Positions 10,730 through 19,728 of a stretch of 64,000 bases of DNA are shown here, one piece after another. A program made the position numbers and the translations under genes. This DNA is from an uncultured Burkholderiales bacterium (GTDB lineage Bacteria; Pseudomonadota; Gammaproteobacteria; Burkholderiales; Burkholderiaceae_C). Position 1 is the stretch's first letter, and each line of letters opens with the position of its first letter. The notes under the pieces were generated by a model. That model had not been told where the DNA came from, searched no databases, and saw nothing but the letters and a program-made list of their open reading frames with translations. The stretch is taken from the NCBI GenBank assembly GCA_903871545.1, contig CAIQHG010000026.1:1-64000 (forward strand), written 5' to 3'.

Positions 10730-11599
10730 ATGTTGACCATATTTTTTGACGGTATAGCGTATGGCATGCTGCTTTTTGTTTTGGCGGTGGGCTTGGCGGT
10801 GACGCTAGGATTAATGAATTTCATTAACTTAGCTCACGGTGCGTTTGCTATGCTTGGTGGGTACACAACGGTGCTTTTGATGCAGCGAATGGGTGCACCC
10901 TTCTTGCTTTGTTTGCCTTGTGCATTTTTCGCAAGTGCCGTGCTGGGGGCAGCGCTTGAGAGAACACTTTATCGACCCTTGTACAACCGACCACATTTAG
11001 ATCAAGTGCTCTTCTCGATTGGGTTGGCGTTTATGTCCGTTGCAAGTGCAGATTATTTGATGGGCTCAGGACAGCAAAATATCCAACTCCCAACGTGGTT
11101 GAAGGGCCGCACCGAGTTGGGTGAGGATCCTTGGACATTAGGGATGGGACACTACAGGCTTTTCATTATTTTGATCTGTGCAGTTTTGACTTTGGTTTTG
11201 CAATTGACGCTCTCTAAGACAAGGTTTGGTAGTCAACTTCGGGCTTCGGTAGACGATCCAGTGGTTGCCTCTGGCCTAGGGATCAATGTAAATAAGGTCT
11301 TTTTATTAACCTTTGCCGTTGGCTCTGGTCTAGCCGGCTTAGGGGGCGCTTTGGGCGCAGAGGTCTTGCCGATTGATCCCAATTTTCCGTTGAAATACAT
11401 GATCTATTTTCTAATTGTTGTCTCAGTTGGGGGTACATCCTCAATCACCGGGCCGCTCCTTGCCGCTTTGCTCCTTGGAGTGGCCGATGTGGCGGGTAAA
11501 TACTATGTGCCCAAGTTAGGGGGATTTATTGTTTATTCCTTAATGATTGCCATTTTGCTGTGGCGTCCTCAGGGTCTTTTTGCAAGGTCTAGCAAATGA
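10730..11599 (+). CDS. Branched-chain-type ABC transporter permease (LivH-like)
   Basis: This 289-aa inner-membrane permease has about eight hydrophobic helices. Family motifs include GMLLFVLAVGLAVTLGLMNFINLAHGAFAMLGGYT at the N-terminus and SGLGINVNKVFLLTFAVGSGLAGLGGALGAEVLPIDP in the middle, the LivH coupling-loop region. A 210-bp gap containing a strong hairpin separates it from the binding-protein gene. The stop codon overlaps the ATG of the next permease (ATGA), indicating translational coupling. It should pair with the LivM-like protein to form the membrane channel. Confidence 0.9.
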   Translation: MLTIFFDGIAYGMLLFVLAVGLAVTLGLMNFINLAHGAFAMLGGYTTVLLMQRMGAPFLLCLPCAFFASAVLGAALERTLYRPLYNRPHLDQVLFSIGLAFMSVASADYLMGSGQQNIQLPTWLKGRTELGEDPWTLGMGHYRLFIILICAVLTLVLQLTLSKTRFGSQLRASVDDPVVASGLGINVNKVFLLTFAVGSGLAGLGGALGAEVLPIDPNFPLKYMIYFLIVVSVGGTSSITGPLLAALLLGVADVAGKYYVPKLGGFIVYSLMIAILLWRPQGLFARSSK

Positions 11600-12654
11600 T
11601 TGGTGAACAAAAAAAGAGTCAAATAAATAAAAGTCATCCAGATCAAACCCAACTAGATCTGATGAAGAGTTCTCTGTCAAGAGGCTCCAATATTAAGGCG
11701 GTAGAACTCATTTTTTGGGCGCTCGCCCTATTTATGCCTTTATTACTTCCTAGCCATGCGATGATGATAAGCGAGATTGCAATCACCGCGTTATTTGCCT
11801 TGTCTCTTGATTTAGTGCTGGGTTACAGCGGAATAGTCTCCTTGGGACACGCTGCTTTTTTTGGAAGTGGTGTTTATTCAGCTGCGCTTTTCGCCAAATA
11901 TTTTCTCATTGATCCAACCTTAGGCCTACTTGTGTGCGGCGTATTTGCTGGACTTTTAGGATTTATTTGTAGCTTTACCGTTCTGAGGGGAAGTGATTTA
12001 ACCCGTTTAATGGTCACTCTTGGTGTGGCACTTATTATGCTGGAGTTGGCGAATCAATTGGATTGGTTAACTGGAGGCTCGGACGGGTTGCAAGGGGTTT
12101 TGATGGGGCCTGTTTTAGGAAAATTTGATTTTGATTTGCAAGGACGCACTGCAGCTTGGTATTCGCTTGGAGTTGCGCTTGCCCTTTTTGCTATTGTTCG
12201 AGTGTTAGTTAACTCTCCGTGGGGTTATACACTTCGCGTCATAAGAGACAACCGACTGCGTGCGATGGCTATAGGTGTTCCGGTATCAAAAATACTCATC
12301 AGCGTTTATACCTTTGCTGCCTTGGTTGCTGGTATTGCAGGGGGACTGCTTGCTCAAACAACGGGTTTTGCCTCCCTAGACGTTTTTGGTTTTGATCGCT
12401 CCGCGGATTTGATGCTCATGCTGGTCATTGGCGGCGTGGGTTGGTTATACGGGGGAATTGCAGGTGCGATAATTTTTAAAATACTTCAAAGCGAACTGTC
12501 TTCAGTAACCCCTCAGTACTGGATGTTTTGGATTGGTTTACTGCTTATCATACTGGTAAGTGTAGGACGAGAAAAAATCAAGGGTTGGTTCACTACGGAG
12601 TTTATGGCTTCTTTGTTCTCTGGTCTAACTAACAAATCAGGCGGGGTGAAATGA
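11596..12654 (+). CDS. Branched-chain-type ABC transporter permease (LivM-like)
   Basis: This second membrane subunit is 352 aa with roughly nine to ten helices. LDLVLGYSGIVSLGHAAFFGSGVYSAALFAKY and RVIRDNRLRAMAIGVPVSKILISVYTFAALVAGIAGGLLA are LivM signatures. The first 35 residues are polar and Lys/Ser/Gln-rich, a cytoplasmic extension before helix 1. Both ends overlap neighbours by 4 bp, so expression is tightly coupled with LivH and the ATPases. Confidence 0.9.
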   Translation: MIGEQKKSQINKSHPDQTQLDLMKSSLSRGSNIKAVELIFWALALFMPLLLPSHAMMISEIAITALFALSLDLVLGYSGIVSLGHAAFFGSGVYSAALFAKYFLIDPTLGLLVCGVFAGLLGFICSFTVLRGSDLTRLMVTLGVALIMLELANQLDWLTGGSDGLQGVLMGPVLGKFDFDLQGRTAAWYSLGVALALFAIVRVLVNSPWGYTLRVIRDNRLRAMAIGVPVSKILISVYTFAALVAGIAGGLLAQTTGFASLDVFGFDRSADLMLMLVIGGVGWLYGGIAGAIIFKILQSELSSVTPQYWMFWIGLLLIILVSVGREKIKGWFTTEFMASLFSGLTNKSGGVK

Positions 12655-13436
12655 ATTACCCTGAAAAACCCGGCACGGTGTTGAAGGCGCACGCGCTCGT
12701 TAAAACTTTTGGCGGTATCAAGGCTACCCAAAGCGTCAATCTGGATATTAAAGCCGGCGCACGTCACGCGCTTATCGGACCCAACGGTGCTGGTAAAACG
12801 ACTTTGATTAATTTATTGACCGGCGTGTTAAAGCCCACCAGTGGGCGCATTGAGTTGCTCGGCGAAGATATCTCTGACCTTAGCCCCCATTTACGGGTCA
12901 AGAGGGGGTTGGTAAGAACCTTTCAAATCAATCAACTCTTTGACAGTCTTACGCCCTTGGAGACGCTCAGCGTAGTGGTTCACCAGCAGCTTGGAGACGC
13001 CGGCGTTTGGTACAAAACCATGGGTTTGAGGACCCAGGTCCTTGAACGAGTAGCCCAGTTGCTTGAGCAATTCAGATTGACGGATGTGATGAACACCCAA
13101 ACATCTAAAATGTCCTACGGACGAAGGAGACTTTTGGAGATGGCAATTGCTTTGGCTTGTCAGCCCAAGGTGCTCCTATTAGATGAGCCTGTGGCAGGAG
13201 TGCCAACGGGAGAGCGTGATGAACTTTTAGCAACTGTTGCTGCTTTGCCCCCTGAGGTCTCTATTCTTTTAATCGAGCATGATATGGATTTGGTTTTTAA
13301 CTTCGCAAACCGCATGACTGTTTTGGTTAATGGGGCTGTATTGACTGAGGGCACACCCGAGCAAATAGCCAATGACCCTCAAGTCAAAGCAGTCTATTTG
13401 GGTCAAACTCAGATAGAGGGGCACACCCATGTCTGA
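12651..13436 (+). CDS. Branched-chain-type ABC transporter ATP-binding protein (LivG-like)
   Basis: This 261-aa ATPase has Walker A GPNGAGKT near residue 44, a variant ABC signature (KMSYGRRRLLEMAIALA; the usual LSGGQ is replaced by MSYGR, as in many LivG proteins) and Walker B VLLLDEPVAG, followed by the switch His in LLIEHDMDLVF. The C-terminal LTEGTPEQIANDPQVKAVYLG is typical of LivG. It overlaps both neighbours (4 bp with livM, 8 bp with livF). Confidence 0.92.
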   Translation: MNYPEKPGTVLKAHALVKTFGGIKATQSVNLDIKAGARHALIGPNGAGKTTLINLLTGVLKPTSGRIELLGEDISDLSPHLRVKRGLVRTFQINQLFDSLTPLETLSVVVHQQLGDAGVWYKTMGLRTQVLERVAQLLEQFRLTDVMNTQTSKMSYGRRRLLEMAIALACQPKVLLLDEPVAGVPTGERDELLATVAALPPEVSILLIEHDMDLVFNFANRMTVLVNGAVLTEGTPEQIANDPQVKAVYLGQTQIEGHTHV

Positions 13437-14223
13437 ATCAGATCAATCAACTCCTTCCTTTGTTGATTTTGAATGCGCGCCTTTTGTGCCAAGTCCCACG
13501 AGTTTGTTGAGTGTGCAAGGACTTAGTGCTGGGTACGGTGAGGCAGTGGTTTTAAGTGAGGTGAGCTTTTGTATCGAGCCAGGTCAGACTTTGGCACTTT
13601 TGGGTCGCAACGGAGTTGGAAAGACCACCTTGATCAATACGCTTGCAGGTGCAACCCGGCTTCACGCAGGAGAGATTTCATTAGGGGGAGTGCGTATCGA
13701 ACAATTTGCCTCCTTTAAGCGTGTAACTTCGCTCTTGGGGGGGGGCATTGGGTGGGTGCCCCAGGAGAGAAATATTTTTAAATCCCTCACTGTTCACGAA
13801 AATTTAAGCTCAGTTTACCGATTCCAAACTGGCCCCAAGGCTTGGTCTCCTGAGCGGGTGTATGAATTTTTTCCAAGGCTTTTCGAGCGCAGGGATAACC
13901 TGGGATCGCAGCTATCTGGTGGAGAACAACAAATGCTTGCAGTTGCCAGAGCTCTGGTGGTAAATCCAAGGCTTTTGTTGCTAGACGAGCCCCTTGAGGG
14001 GTTGGCCCCCATCATTGTGGAAGAATTACTCAAAGCGATTCGCTGGATCACAAGGGAGGAGGGGTTATCTGCAATTATCGTAGAGCAGCACCCGCAAATG
14101 ATTTTGGCAATATCAGATATCGCTATCATCCTTGAGAGAGGATCAATCGTTCACCGAGAAAACGCTGCGAGCCTGAGAAAAAACACAAAGACTTTAGACC
14201 ACTTCTTAGGTGTGAAAAGGTAG
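13429..14223 (+). CDS. Branched-chain-type ABC transporter ATP-binding protein (LivF-like)
   Basis: The second ATPase is 264 aa: Walker A GRNGVGKT, the ABC signature LSGGEQQMLAVARAL and Walker B LLLLDEPLEGLAP, then IIVEQH. It starts 8 bp inside livG. About 25 residues precede the usual LivF start, and the loop before WVPQERNIFKSLTVHENL is lengthened by LLGGG, encoded by a run of nine G residues (13737-13745). Such a run is a likely slippage or sequencing-error point, but the frame is intact as given. Confidence 0.92.
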   Translation: MSESDQSTPSFVDFECAPFVPSPTSLLSVQGLSAGYGEAVVLSEVSFCIEPGQTLALLGRNGVGKTTLINTLAGATRLHAGEISLGGVRIEQFASFKRVTSLLGGGIGWVPQERNIFKSLTVHENLSSVYRFQTGPKAWSPERVYEFFPRLFERRDNLGSQLSGGEQQMLAVARALVVNPRLLLLDEPLEGLAPIIVEELLKAIRWITREEGLSAIIVEQHPQMILAISDIAIILERGSIVHRENAASLRKNTKTLDHFLGVKR

Positions 14224-14281
14224 CCTTTAGAGGCTATCTTAAGCGGTGACTAAAACTTAAATACAACTTGGAATTCAAATT

Positions 14282-15304
14282 ATGTGTATTGGGCAACCAT
14301 TAAAGTCTTTGTGTCGTGACTTTGCGGTCTCACCTTTATTTTACGCAGTGATTTCTTTGGTCTTTGCTGCAATTCCTATCGCTTGGGCCGCGCCCTTTGA
14401 AGGGGGGGGGCCAACAAAGCAGCCTATCAAAATTGTGATTCCGTTTGGGGCGGGTGGTGTCGCAGATTTGACAGCCCGGGTCGTTGGCCAGGCTTTATCT
14501 GAGCGACTTGGGCAACCCGTTGTTATTGAAAATAAACCAGGTGCGGGGGGAATCATTGCCTCAGATTTGGTCGCTAAATCAGAGCCCGATGGCCACACCC
14601 TGTTGCTCATCTCAAACGCAACTGCGGTTAGTTCGGGTTTGTTTAAAAGTCTACCTTACGACACTTTAAAAGATTTTGCGGCTGTGAGTTTGCTTGGCAC
14701 TTTTGATATAGCAGTTATTGTCCCTGAGAACTCTAAATTTAGCTCCTTAAACGAACTAATCGCTTATGCCAAAGCCAATCCGGGTAAGCTCAATTTGGGG
14801 AGCATCAATATTGGAAGCACTCAAAATTTAGCCGCAGAGCTCTTTAAATCTACCGCTGGAATTGATCTGCAGGTTGTCCCGTTTAACGGTACCCCCTCCC
14901 TGATTTCGGCTTTGAGGGGTGGGCAAATTGATGTGGGAATCGAGATACTGACTCCCGTACTTCCCCAAATCAAGGCTCACGCTATAAAGGTCTTGGCAAT
15001 CACAGGCGAAAAAAGGTCATCTTCCATGCCTGAGGTACCCACTGCACTTGAGTCCCAAATTAAGGGGATGGTCGCGTCATCTTGGAACGGAATTGCCGCT
15101 CCAGCGAGGACTCCTGAGGTGACTATAGAGCGGTTGAATAAAGAAATAGTGGAGGTGTTGAGAAGTCCAACTGTGCGCCAAAAATTACTAAATCTAAACG
15201 TAGACCCTAAACCTACAACCCCCCAGCAAGCACAGGATTGGTTGCGAGCTGAAATTAAAGTGTGGGGACAAGTGATTGATCGTGCAGGAATTGAAAAACA
15301 GTAA
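14282..15304 (+). CDS. Tripartite tricarboxylate transporter substrate-binding protein (TctC/Bug family)
   Basis: This 340-aa periplasmic binding protein has a signal peptide around residues 20-37 (SLVFAAIPIAWA) and the Bug-family hallmarks IKIVIPFGAGGVADLTARVVGQALSERLGQPVVIENKPGAGG and SNATAVSSGLFKSLPYDTLKDFAAVSLLGT. Bug proteins bind small carboxylates, including aromatic acids. No TctA or TctB gene is next to it, the common orphan state in Burkholderiales. It lies 58 bp after livF in the same direction and ahead of the protocatechuate genes, so it may serve the same substrates. A nine-G run (14402-14410) falls just after the signal peptide. Confidence 0.87.
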   Translation: MCIGQPLKSLCRDFAVSPLFYAVISLVFAAIPIAWAAPFEGGGPTKQPIKIVIPFGAGGVADLTARVVGQALSERLGQPVVIENKPGAGGIIASDLVAKSEPDGHTLLLISNATAVSSGLFKSLPYDTLKDFAAVSLLGTFDIAVIVPENSKFSSLNELIAYAKANPGKLNLGSINIGSTQNLAAELFKSTAGIDLQVVPFNGTPSLISALRGGQIDVGIEILTPVLPQIKAHAIKVLAITGEKRSSSMPEVPTALESQIKGMVASSWNGIAAPARTPEVTIERLNKEIVEVLRSPTVRQKLLNLNVDPKPTTPQQAQDWLRAEIKVWGQVIDRAGIEKQ

Positions 15305-15751
15305 ATTACGACGTTAGTTGTTTTAGTAATTCCTGTCAAAACAAATTAGTTAACTCAAATTAGTCAGCCAATAAATAAATCTACAAGGCAAGCTTGCTGG
15401 TGGCTAATTTTGAGGGGTTTATGTTTTTAAGATTTTCAGCAAAAAACCATGCTGTTAGCATATAAAATTACTCCCTGATTACTGCCCAATGAATGTGAGT
15501 TTTATAGCTCTTCAACAGAGCAATTAGGTTTTTACTAATTAAGAAGATTGGGAAAGTTAAACAAGGACTTACGTATAACTTATGGTGGCAGTTCAGGCAG
15601 CAGTTCAGGCAGCAGTTGGGACCAATTTTTCAGCAATAGCTTGGTGTCACCTTTAATATTTCTTCACGGAGTCCACGATTTTGCTGAATAAAATATCCTT
15701 TATAAACTTTACAAAACACACTTTTAGTTTTTTACTTAAAAATCGAATCAA
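15305..15751. promoter_or_regulatory. Control region upstream of the protocatechuate 4,5-cleavage genes
   Basis: This 447-bp spacer contains a 9-bp direct repeat CAAATTAGT at 15342-15350 and 15356-15364, and an inverted repeat AATTAG-N7-CTAATT at 15522-15540 that shares the AATTAG core. The latter fits the T-N11-A layout of a LysR-type site. A 12-bp tandem repeat (CAGTTCAGGCAG) runs from 15589 to 15612 with a partial third copy to 15617. No ORF or RNA gene is evident. Together these make it a plausible operator and promoter region, though no regulator gene is adjacent. Confidence 0.45.
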
Positions 15752-16909
15752 ATGACCCCTACCTATTCCCCTCAGCACCCACTACCTTGTTTGTTCATGA
15801 GAGGAGGAACATCAAAGGGCCCTTTTTTTAAATCAGAGGACCTGCCGTCTGACAAGGACTTGAGAGACCGGGTTTTGCTATCAATTATGGGTTCACCTGA
15901 TAAGCGTCAAATTGATGGCCTTGGAGGGGCTCATCCTTTAACTAGCAAGGTAGGTGTCATCAGTAAAAGCAATACCGCAGGCGTTGATCTTGAGTTTTTA
16001 TTCGCCCAACTCCAACCCGATAAAGACACTGTGGACACCACTCCAAATTGTGGAAACATGCTCGCAGCAGTTGTGCCCTTTGCGATTGAGACAGGGATGG
16101 TTTCCCCAGATAGCGACACAACTACTTGTAGAGTACTGACTTTGAACACGGGCATGCTGAGCGACATCACAGTACAGACCCCAAAGAGCACTAGAACTGA
16201 AGCCCGTTTTGTGAACTATGAGGGTGAGGCCCGAATTGATGGCGCACCCGGATCCTCCTCCCCCATTACGATTAATTTTTTGGACACTGCGGGTTCTGTT
16301 TGTTCCAGTCTTTTGCCAACTGGTAAAGTTTTGGATTCGCTTTGGGTTACACCGACTCCAGAGCTATCGGGATTTGAACCTTTCAACATCGACGTTACTT
16401 GTATTGATAACGGTATGCCACTCGTCATATTTAAAGCTAGTGATGTGGGTAGAACTGGGGCAGAGAGCGTTGCCGATTTGAACGCCGATACTGCGCTTAA
16501 GACTAAAATCGAAGCACTTAGACTTCAAGTCTCACTCCTGATGGGGCTTGGAGACGTGAAAAATAAAAATTATCCAAAAATGACTCTTATTGCTGCTCCC
16601 GTTGCCGGGGGTAGTTTAAGCACAAGAAGTTTCATTCCCCATGTGTGCCACGACGCAATTGGTGTTCTTGCCGCGGTCACCGTGGGAACTGCTTGTGTTC
16701 TTAAGGGATCCGTTTGCGAGGGGGTGGCGCATATAGGCGAGGGAAATACGGTTGAAGTTTGTGTTGAGCACCCAACGGGTGAGTTTAGTGTGGAGCTGGG
16801 GATTGATCCCAGTAATTCACAAAACGTCACGCGCGCAGCCCTTTTGAGGACAGCCCGGCTTATCATGAGGGGTGAGGCAATGGTGCCGGCCTCTTTATTT
16901 GTAGCTTGA
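15752..16909 (+). CDS. 4-oxalomesaconate tautomerase (PrpF-like, GalD/LigU type)
   Basis: This 385-aa protein has the PrpF/diaminopimelate-epimerase-like double fold. It starts with LPCLFMRGGTSKGPFF, the family signature; DTTPNCGNMLAAVVPFAIE carries the usual active-site Cys, and CIDNGMPLVIFKASDVGRTG lies in the second half. In 4,5-cleavage clusters this family interconverts keto and enol forms of 4-oxalomesaconate before hydration. It is the first of seven pathway genes in one direction, with the hydratase gene 56 bp downstream. PrpF-like isomerases also act on methylaconitate, but the context strongly favours the tautomerase. Confidence 0.86.
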   Translation: MTPTYSPQHPLPCLFMRGGTSKGPFFKSEDLPSDKDLRDRVLLSIMGSPDKRQIDGLGGAHPLTSKVGVISKSNTAGVDLEFLFAQLQPDKDTVDTTPNCGNMLAAVVPFAIETGMVSPDSDTTTCRVLTLNTGMLSDITVQTPKSTRTEARFVNYEGEARIDGAPGSSSPITINFLDTAGSVCSSLLPTGKVLDSLWVTPTPELSGFEPFNIDVTCIDNGMPLVIFKASDVGRTGAESVADLNADTALKTKIEALRLQVSLLMGLGDVKNKNYPKMTLIAAPVAGGSLSTRSFIPHVCHDAIGVLAAVTVGTACVLKGSVCEGVAHIGEGNTVEVCVEHPTGEFSVELGIDPSNSQNVTRAALLRTARLIMRGEAMVPASLFVA

Positions 16910-16965
16910 CGCGGGATTTGAAGCAATTAGTTAGTAATATCGGTGTACTTTTAAAAGGATTCATT

Positions 16966-18012
16966 ATGAGTGTAGAGCGTCCCTTAATCATAGATGTACA
17001 CGGTCACTATACGACCGCTCCTAAGGAGTTGGATAATTGGCGCAATTTGCAAATTGCTAGCCTACAAGATACAAGCATTAAGCCAGACCCTAAGAGTTTG
17101 AGGATCTCTGATGAAGCGCTTATTGAGTCCATTGAGAAAAATCAGCTCAAACTCATGAAGGAGCGAGGTAGTGATTTAACAATCTTCAGTCCACGAGCAA
17201 GCTTCATGGCCCATCACATTGGGGACTTTGAGACCTCCAGCACCTGGGCCTCGATTTGCAATGAGCTTTGCGCGCGTGTGGCTTCGCTTTTCCCAGATCA
17301 TTTTATAGGCGCGGCTATGCTGCCCCAGTCTCCAGGCGTGGATCCAAAGACTTGTATTCCAGAACTCATTAAGTGTGTCGAAGAATACGGATTTGTAGGC
17401 ATCAACTTGAATCCGGACCCCTCGGGCGGACACTGGACAAGTCCACCTCTTGGAGATCCTCATTGGTACCCCATTTACGAGAAGATGGTGGAGTACGATA
17501 TTCCAGCCATGATACATGTAAGCACGAGTTGTAACGCTTGTTTTCACACCACAGGGGCGCATTACTTGAACGCAGATACAACTGCCTTTATGCAGTGTTT
17601 AACCTCGGATTTATTCAAACACTTCCCCACTTTAAAATTTTTAATCCCTCACGGAGGAGGTGCAGTGCCCTATCACTGGGGAAGATTTAGGGGTCTGGCG
17701 CAGGAGATGAAACTCCCCCTTCTCAAAGAGCACTTGCTTAAGAATATATTCTTTGATACTTGTGTCTATCACCAGCCTGGTATAGATTTACTTACCAAGG
17801 TCATTCCGACTGAAAATATTTTGTTTGCCTCTGAGATGATAGGTGCTGTGAAAGGAGTTGATCCAGAAACAGGTCATTATTTTGACGACACCAAACGCTA
17901 TATTGAATCATCCACTCAGCTAAACCCGCAACAAAAATACCAAATCTACGAGGGCAATGCACGCCGAGTTTTTAAACGTCTAGACAATGCCTTAAAAGCA
18001 AAAGGAATCTAA
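16966..18012 (+). CDS. ligJ: 4-oxalomesaconate hydratase (LigJ/PmdE-type amidohydrolase)
   Basis: This 348-aa amidohydrolase-superfamily enzyme hydrates 4-oxalomesaconate to 4-carboxy-4-hydroxy-2-oxoadipate. The N-terminal metal motif HGH is at residues 12-14 (IIDVHGHY); further sites are [19 protein letters not shown] and [18 protein letters not shown], and FASEMIGAV lies near the end. The ATG at 16966 is preceded by AAAGGA; the frame is open further upstream to 16906, but that would overlap the previous gene and lacks a site. The order hydratase, aldolase, PDC hydrolase, alpha, beta, dehydrogenase matches the Comamonas pmdEFDABC arrangement. Confidence 0.9.
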   Translation: MSVERPLIIDVHGHYTTAPKELDNWRNLQIASLQDTSIKPDPKSLRISDEALIESIEKNQLKLMKERGSDLTIFSPRASFMAHHIGDFETSSTWASICNELCARVASLFPDHFIGAAMLPQSPGVDPKTCIPELIKCVEEYGFVGINLNPDPSGGHWTSPPLGDPHWYPIYEKMVEYDIPAMIHVSTSCNACFHTTGAHYLNADTTAFMQCLTSDLFKHFPTLKFLIPHGGGAVPYHWGRFRGLAQEMKLPLLKEHLLKNIFFDTCVYHQPGIDLLTKVIPTENILFASEMIGAVKGVDPETGHYFDDTKRYIESSTQLNPQQKYQIYEGNARRVFKRLDNALKAKGI

Positions 18013-18014
18013 TT

Positions 18015-18698
18015 ATGATGACACTGGGTGTAGTCAAAAGAAATATTGAGCGTGCGGACCCTTACGCAGTGACCGAACTTGCCAACTACGGTGTTGCAAC
18101 TGTTCATGAAGCGATGGGTCGAGTGGGACTGATGCAAACATATATGCGACCCATTTATCCGGGAGCGCTCATCGCTGGCCCCGCTGTTACTGTGCTCCTA
18201 CATCCAGGGGACAACTGGATGATGCATGTAGTGGCCGAACAAATTAAACCCGGTGATATCGTTGTTGCCGCGCTGTCCGCAGAGAACTGTGACGGTTTCT
18301 TTGGCGACTTGTTAGCTACCTCATTTAAAGCTCGTGGGGCAAAGGCCCTTATCATTGATGCGGGTGTGCGCGATGTGAGAGAGTTGACCGCCATGGGCTT
18401 TCCGGTGTGGAGTAAAGGAATAAGTGCCAAGGGCACCATCAAATCTACACTTGGGTCAGTGAACATACCTGTCGTGTGCGCCGGCGCTCTTGTCAACCCC
18501 GGCGATGTGATCGTAGCTGATGATGACGGGGTCGTGGTGGTACCTAAAGAGTGGGCTCAAAAGACTGCGCGCGCAGCCGCAGCTCGCGAGGCCAACGAGG
18601 AGGAGAAAAGGGCTAAGCTTGCTTCAGGCGTTTTAGGCATTGATATGTACAACATGCGCGCACCGCTGGAGCAAGCGGGATTGAAATACATTGATTAA
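18015..18698 (+). CDS. ligK: 4-carboxy-4-hydroxy-2-oxoadipate aldolase (LigK/PmdF)
   Basis: This 227-aa class II aldolase of the RraA-like fold cleaves 4-carboxy-4-hydroxy-2-oxoadipate to pyruvate and oxaloacetate, the last step of the pathway. Conserved parts are [17 protein letters not shown], the substrate-loop region [23 protein letters not shown], and the metal and Arg site [12 protein letters not shown] (R119, D120). Length is typical of HMG/CHA aldolases, and longer than RraA itself. It begins two bases after the hydratase stop codon. Some members also decarboxylate oxaloacetate. Confidence 0.92.
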   Translation: MMTLGVVKRNIERADPYAVTELANYGVATVHEAMGRVGLMQTYMRPIYPGALIAGPAVTVLLHPGDNWMMHVVAEQIKPGDIVVAALSAENCDGFFGDLLATSFKARGAKALIIDAGVRDVRELTAMGFPVWSKGISAKGTIKSTLGSVNIPVVCAGALVNPGDVIVADDDGVVVVPKEWAQKTARAAAAREANEEEKRAKLASGVLGIDMYNMRAPLEQAGLKYID

Positions 18699-18775
18699 TC
18701 TCCCCCCCTTTTTTTTGTTGCCTGAATTTTTTTACCAAATAACTCATATATAAATTTATAGAACTGGCTTATTAA

Positions 18776-19699
18776 ATGACTGACTTCATCAAAACTCCCG
18801 GCTGGCTTGATTGGTTCGCCGACCCAAGCAAACCCCGCTTTAAATTGCCTGCTGGCGCTGTTGACGCGCACTGTCACGTGTTTGGCCCAGGCGCGCAATT
18901 CCCCTTCGCGTCCGAGCGTAAATATACCCCCTGTGACGCCTCAAAGGATCAACTCTTCGCGCTCAGAGATCACCTCGGATTTGATAAAAATGTAGTAGTC
19001 CAAGCAACCTGCCACGGCGCGGATAATAGGGCCATGATAGATGCGCTCCTGCACTCTAAGGGCAAGGCAAGAGGTGTTGCAACCGTACTTAAAAACGTAA
19101 CCGATGATGAGATTCAGTATATGCACGATGCTGGAGTCAGGGGGGTGCGATTTAATTTTGTCAAAAGGTTAGTGGACTTTACTCCTAAAGAGGATTTGCA
19201 GGAGATTGCATCTCGAATTGCTCACTGGGGTTGGCATGTGGTTATTTATTTTGAAGCCGTTGATTTGCCGGAGCTTTGGGACTTCTTTAGTCAGTTGCCA
19301 ACCCCTGTGGTTGTAGATCACATGGGCAGGCCTGACGTCAGTAAACCCCTTGAAGGTGCAGAGTTTGCTCTTTTTGAGCGCTTCATGTTTGAGCATGAAA
19401 ATGTGTGGAGCAAAGTTACTTGTCCAGAGCGTTTGTCCGTCAATGGGCCAAAGGCCTTAGGCGGTGAACAACATGCATACCGTGATGTGATCCCATTTGC
19501 AAGACGTATTGTTGAGAAGTACCCAACCCGTGTGCTTTGGGGTACAGATTGGCCGCATCCTAATTTAAAAGACCATATGCCTGATGATGGCTTATTGGTT
19601 GACTTTATTCCACATATTGCGACTACTGCGGAGTTGCAAAAAATGCTTTTGGTGGACAACCCAATGCGTCTTTATTGGCCAGAGTTACACGCAAATTAA
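18776..19699 (+). CDS. ligI: 2-pyrone-4,6-dicarboxylate hydrolase (LigI/PmdD)
   Basis: This 307-aa amidohydrolase opens the lactone 2-pyrone-4,6-dicarboxylate to 4-oxalomesaconate. The motif AVDAHCHVFGPGAQFPF places the HxH pair at residues 32 and 34; VVVDHMGRPDV and RVLWGTDWPHPN carry the later His and the catalytic Asp. Length fits LigI. It follows the aldolase by 77 bp, including a C7T8 tract at 18702-18717 that has no hairpin and is not a terminator. LigA follows 29 bp downstream. Confidence 0.93.
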   Translation: MTDFIKTPGWLDWFADPSKPRFKLPAGAVDAHCHVFGPGAQFPFASERKYTPCDASKDQLFALRDHLGFDKNVVVQATCHGADNRAMIDALLHSKGKARGVATVLKNVTDDEIQYMHDAGVRGVRFNFVKRLVDFTPKEDLQEIASRIAHWGWHVVIYFEAVDLPELWDFFSQLPTPVVVDHMGRPDVSKPLEGAEFALFERFMFEHENVWSKVTCPERLSVNGPKALGGEQHAYRDVIPFARRIVEKYPTRVLWGTDWPHPNLKDHMPDDGLLVDFIPHIATTAELQKMLLVDNPMRLYWPELHAN

Positions 19700-19728
19700 A
19701 GAACACTTTTAGAAGAAAGAGGTTATAG

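Noticed and set aside
14219-14241. Short inverted repeat at the livF stop codon considered as a terminator
   Set aside because: The stem is at most 7 bp with a G-U pair and no T tract follows.
15589-15617. Short tandem repeat considered as a CRISPR fragment
   Set aside because: The units are 12 bp and contiguous, with no spacers and no cas genes in the window.
18699-18718. C-run and T-run after the aldolase gene considered as a terminator
   Set aside because: No inverted repeat precedes the T tract, and the pathway genes continue directly in the same direction.
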